A stretch of DNA of 6,483 nucleotides, taken from positions 1 to 6,483 of the forward strand of contig JAWVZU010000225.1 in assembly GCA_033722075.1 (NCBI GenBank), read 5' to 3'. The notes under the pieces were generated by a model. It saw nothing but the letters and a program-made list of their open reading frames with translations, searched no databases and had not been told where the DNA came from. This document shows, in pieces, positions 5,898-6,483 of the stretch. The translations under genes were made by a program, and so were the position numbers. This DNA comes from JAWVZU01 sp033722075. GTDB taxonomy: Bacteria; Pseudomonadota; Gammaproteobacteria; Xanthomonadales; SZUA-38. Within the stretch, counting starts at the first letter, position 1; each line of letters begins with the position of its first letter.

Positions 5898-6482
5898 TCA
5901 GTGCAGGTACGCCTCGTCGCCCCAGAGGTCGCGCAGGCGGGCATCGCGGCCGCAGCCGGTGCGGTAGGTCTTGTAGCGGATCGTGTGGGTCTCGTAGAAG
6001 TCCTGGTGGTAGTCCTCGGCGGGCCAGAACTTCTCGAGGTCGCGGATCGGGGTGACGATGGGGGCGTCGAACGGCTTAGTCCGCTCGATCTCCTCCTTCG
6101 ACGCCTCGGCCTTCTCGCGCTGCGCGGCGTCGGCGGCGAAGACGGCGGTCCTGTAGCTCGAGCCGCGGTCGCAGAACTGGCCGCCGTCGTCGGTGGGGTC
6201 GACGCTGTGCCAGAAGACGTCCAGCAGCTCCTCGTAGGTGACCTTCTCCGTGTCGTAGAGCACCTCCACCGTCTCCAGGTGGCCGGTGCGGTCGGCGGAG
6301 ACCGCCTCGTAGCTGGGGTTGTCGACGTGGCCGCCGGCGTAGCCGGAGATCGCCTCCGCCACGCCGGGCACCGACTCGAAGTCGCTCTCGGTGCACCAGA
6401 AGCAGCCGCCTGCGAAGTAGGCCGTCTCCAGGTTCTCGGCGTTCGGCGGCGGGCCGGCGGGCCGGTCCGAGTCGGCGGAGTA
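5898..6482 (-). CDS. msrA: Peptide-methionine (S)-S-oxide reductase MsrA (N terminus outside window)
   Basis: The frame is open to the right edge and ends at TGA 5900-5898, with 194 visible residues and the start upstream. MsrA reduces methionine-S-sulfoxide in proteins, using a nucleophilic cysteine and recycling cysteines. In visible numbering, the catalytic motif A-G-G-C-F-W-C-T-E-S places the nucleophile at C27 (coding positions near 6402-6404). A second cysteine, C30, replaces the usual glycine of G-C-F-W-G. Further hallmarks are S-G-Y-A-G-G (about 46-51), T-G-H-L-E-T-V-E-V (66-74), F-W-H-S-V-D-P-T (90-97), G-Q-F-C-D-R-G-S-S-Y-R-T (101-112), A-E-D-Y-H-Q-D-F-Y (155-163) and G-C-G-R-D-A-R-L-R (176-184), with C104 and C177. 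About 20 polar or proline-rich residues precede the domain and may follow a signal peptide, but that part is not visible. Nearly all Glu codons are GAG and GC is higher than in the upstream genes, so this block may have another origin. A GTG at 6371 would discard C27 and is not the start. Confidence 0.93.
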   Translation of the reverse strand, partial: YSADSDRPAGPPPNAENLETAYFAGGCFWCTESDFESVPGVAEAISGYAGGHVDNPSYEAVSADRTGHLETVEVLYDTEKVTYEELLDVFWHSVDPTDDGGQFCDRGSSYRTAVFAADAAQREKAEASKEEIERTKPFDAPIVTPIRDLEKFWPAEDYHQDFYETHTIRYKTYRTGCGRDARLRDLWGDEAYLH

Positions 6483-6483
6483 C

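Noticed and set aside
4754..5944. A long open minus-strand frame (about 396 residues)
   Set aside because: It is antisense to the six-helix protein and the TolB-like gene, is rich in Gly, Arg, Pro, Asp and Gln without any family motif, and translates the 18-bp repeat as a repeated V-Q-D-S-type segment. The sense genes have clear motifs and ribosome sites.
6369..6371. GTG as the msrA start
   Set aside because: It would remove the catalytic G-C-F-W-C motif, which is encoded in the same open frame just upstream.

Overview
The window is about 6.5 kb of GC-rich DNA, roughly 60-65% GC over most of its length and near 70% in the last 750 bases by hand count. It most resembles a free-living gammaproteobacterium of the Wenzhouxiangella/Xanthomonadales/Chromatiales type. 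The main reason is the N-terminal membrane module beginning M-S-(F/L)-(L/I)-A-E-L-K-R-R, which occurs in two proteins here and is common in those groups. That placement is from memory of families, not from a search.

Layout. (1) 2-250 (+): the end of a small membrane protein cut by the window edge. (2) 331-2691 (+): a 786-residue fusion of membrane module, PEGA-like domain, formylglycine-generating-enzyme-like (FGE-sulfatase/SUMF1) domain and alpha/beta hydrolase. (3) 2709-3359 (-), convergent with it: a single-pass envelope protein of unknown function with a cysteine-rich tail. (4) 3514-3915 (+), divergent from (3): a DUF302 protein. (5) 3916-4273: a 358-base gene-free stretch with a probable terminator, several inverted repeats and a promoter-like element. 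(6) 4274-4984 (+): a six-helix membrane protein of unknown function, with an 18-bp perfect tandem repeat just after its stop. (7) 5114-5743 (+): a TolB-like/TPR-type regulator that keeps its membrane module and the start of its TolB-like domain, then ends abruptly. (8) 5898-6482 (-): msrA, methionine sulfoxide reductase A, cut at its N terminus by the window edge.

The genes do not form one operon. Strands alternate, gaps are 80-360 bases, and most genes appear to be single transcription units. The common thread is the cell envelope: at least five of the seven coding regions have membrane segments, and two share the same N-terminal membrane module attached to different output domains. No mobile-element gene, CRISPR array, tRNA or rRNA was seen.

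The most notable items are the kinase-less FGE-like/hydrolase fusion, whose FGE-like domain lacks the two catalytic cysteines; the sharp breakpoint near 5720, where the TolB-like gene stops matching its family and a more GC-rich block carrying msrA begins; and the 18-bp tandem repeat downstream of the six-helix protein.
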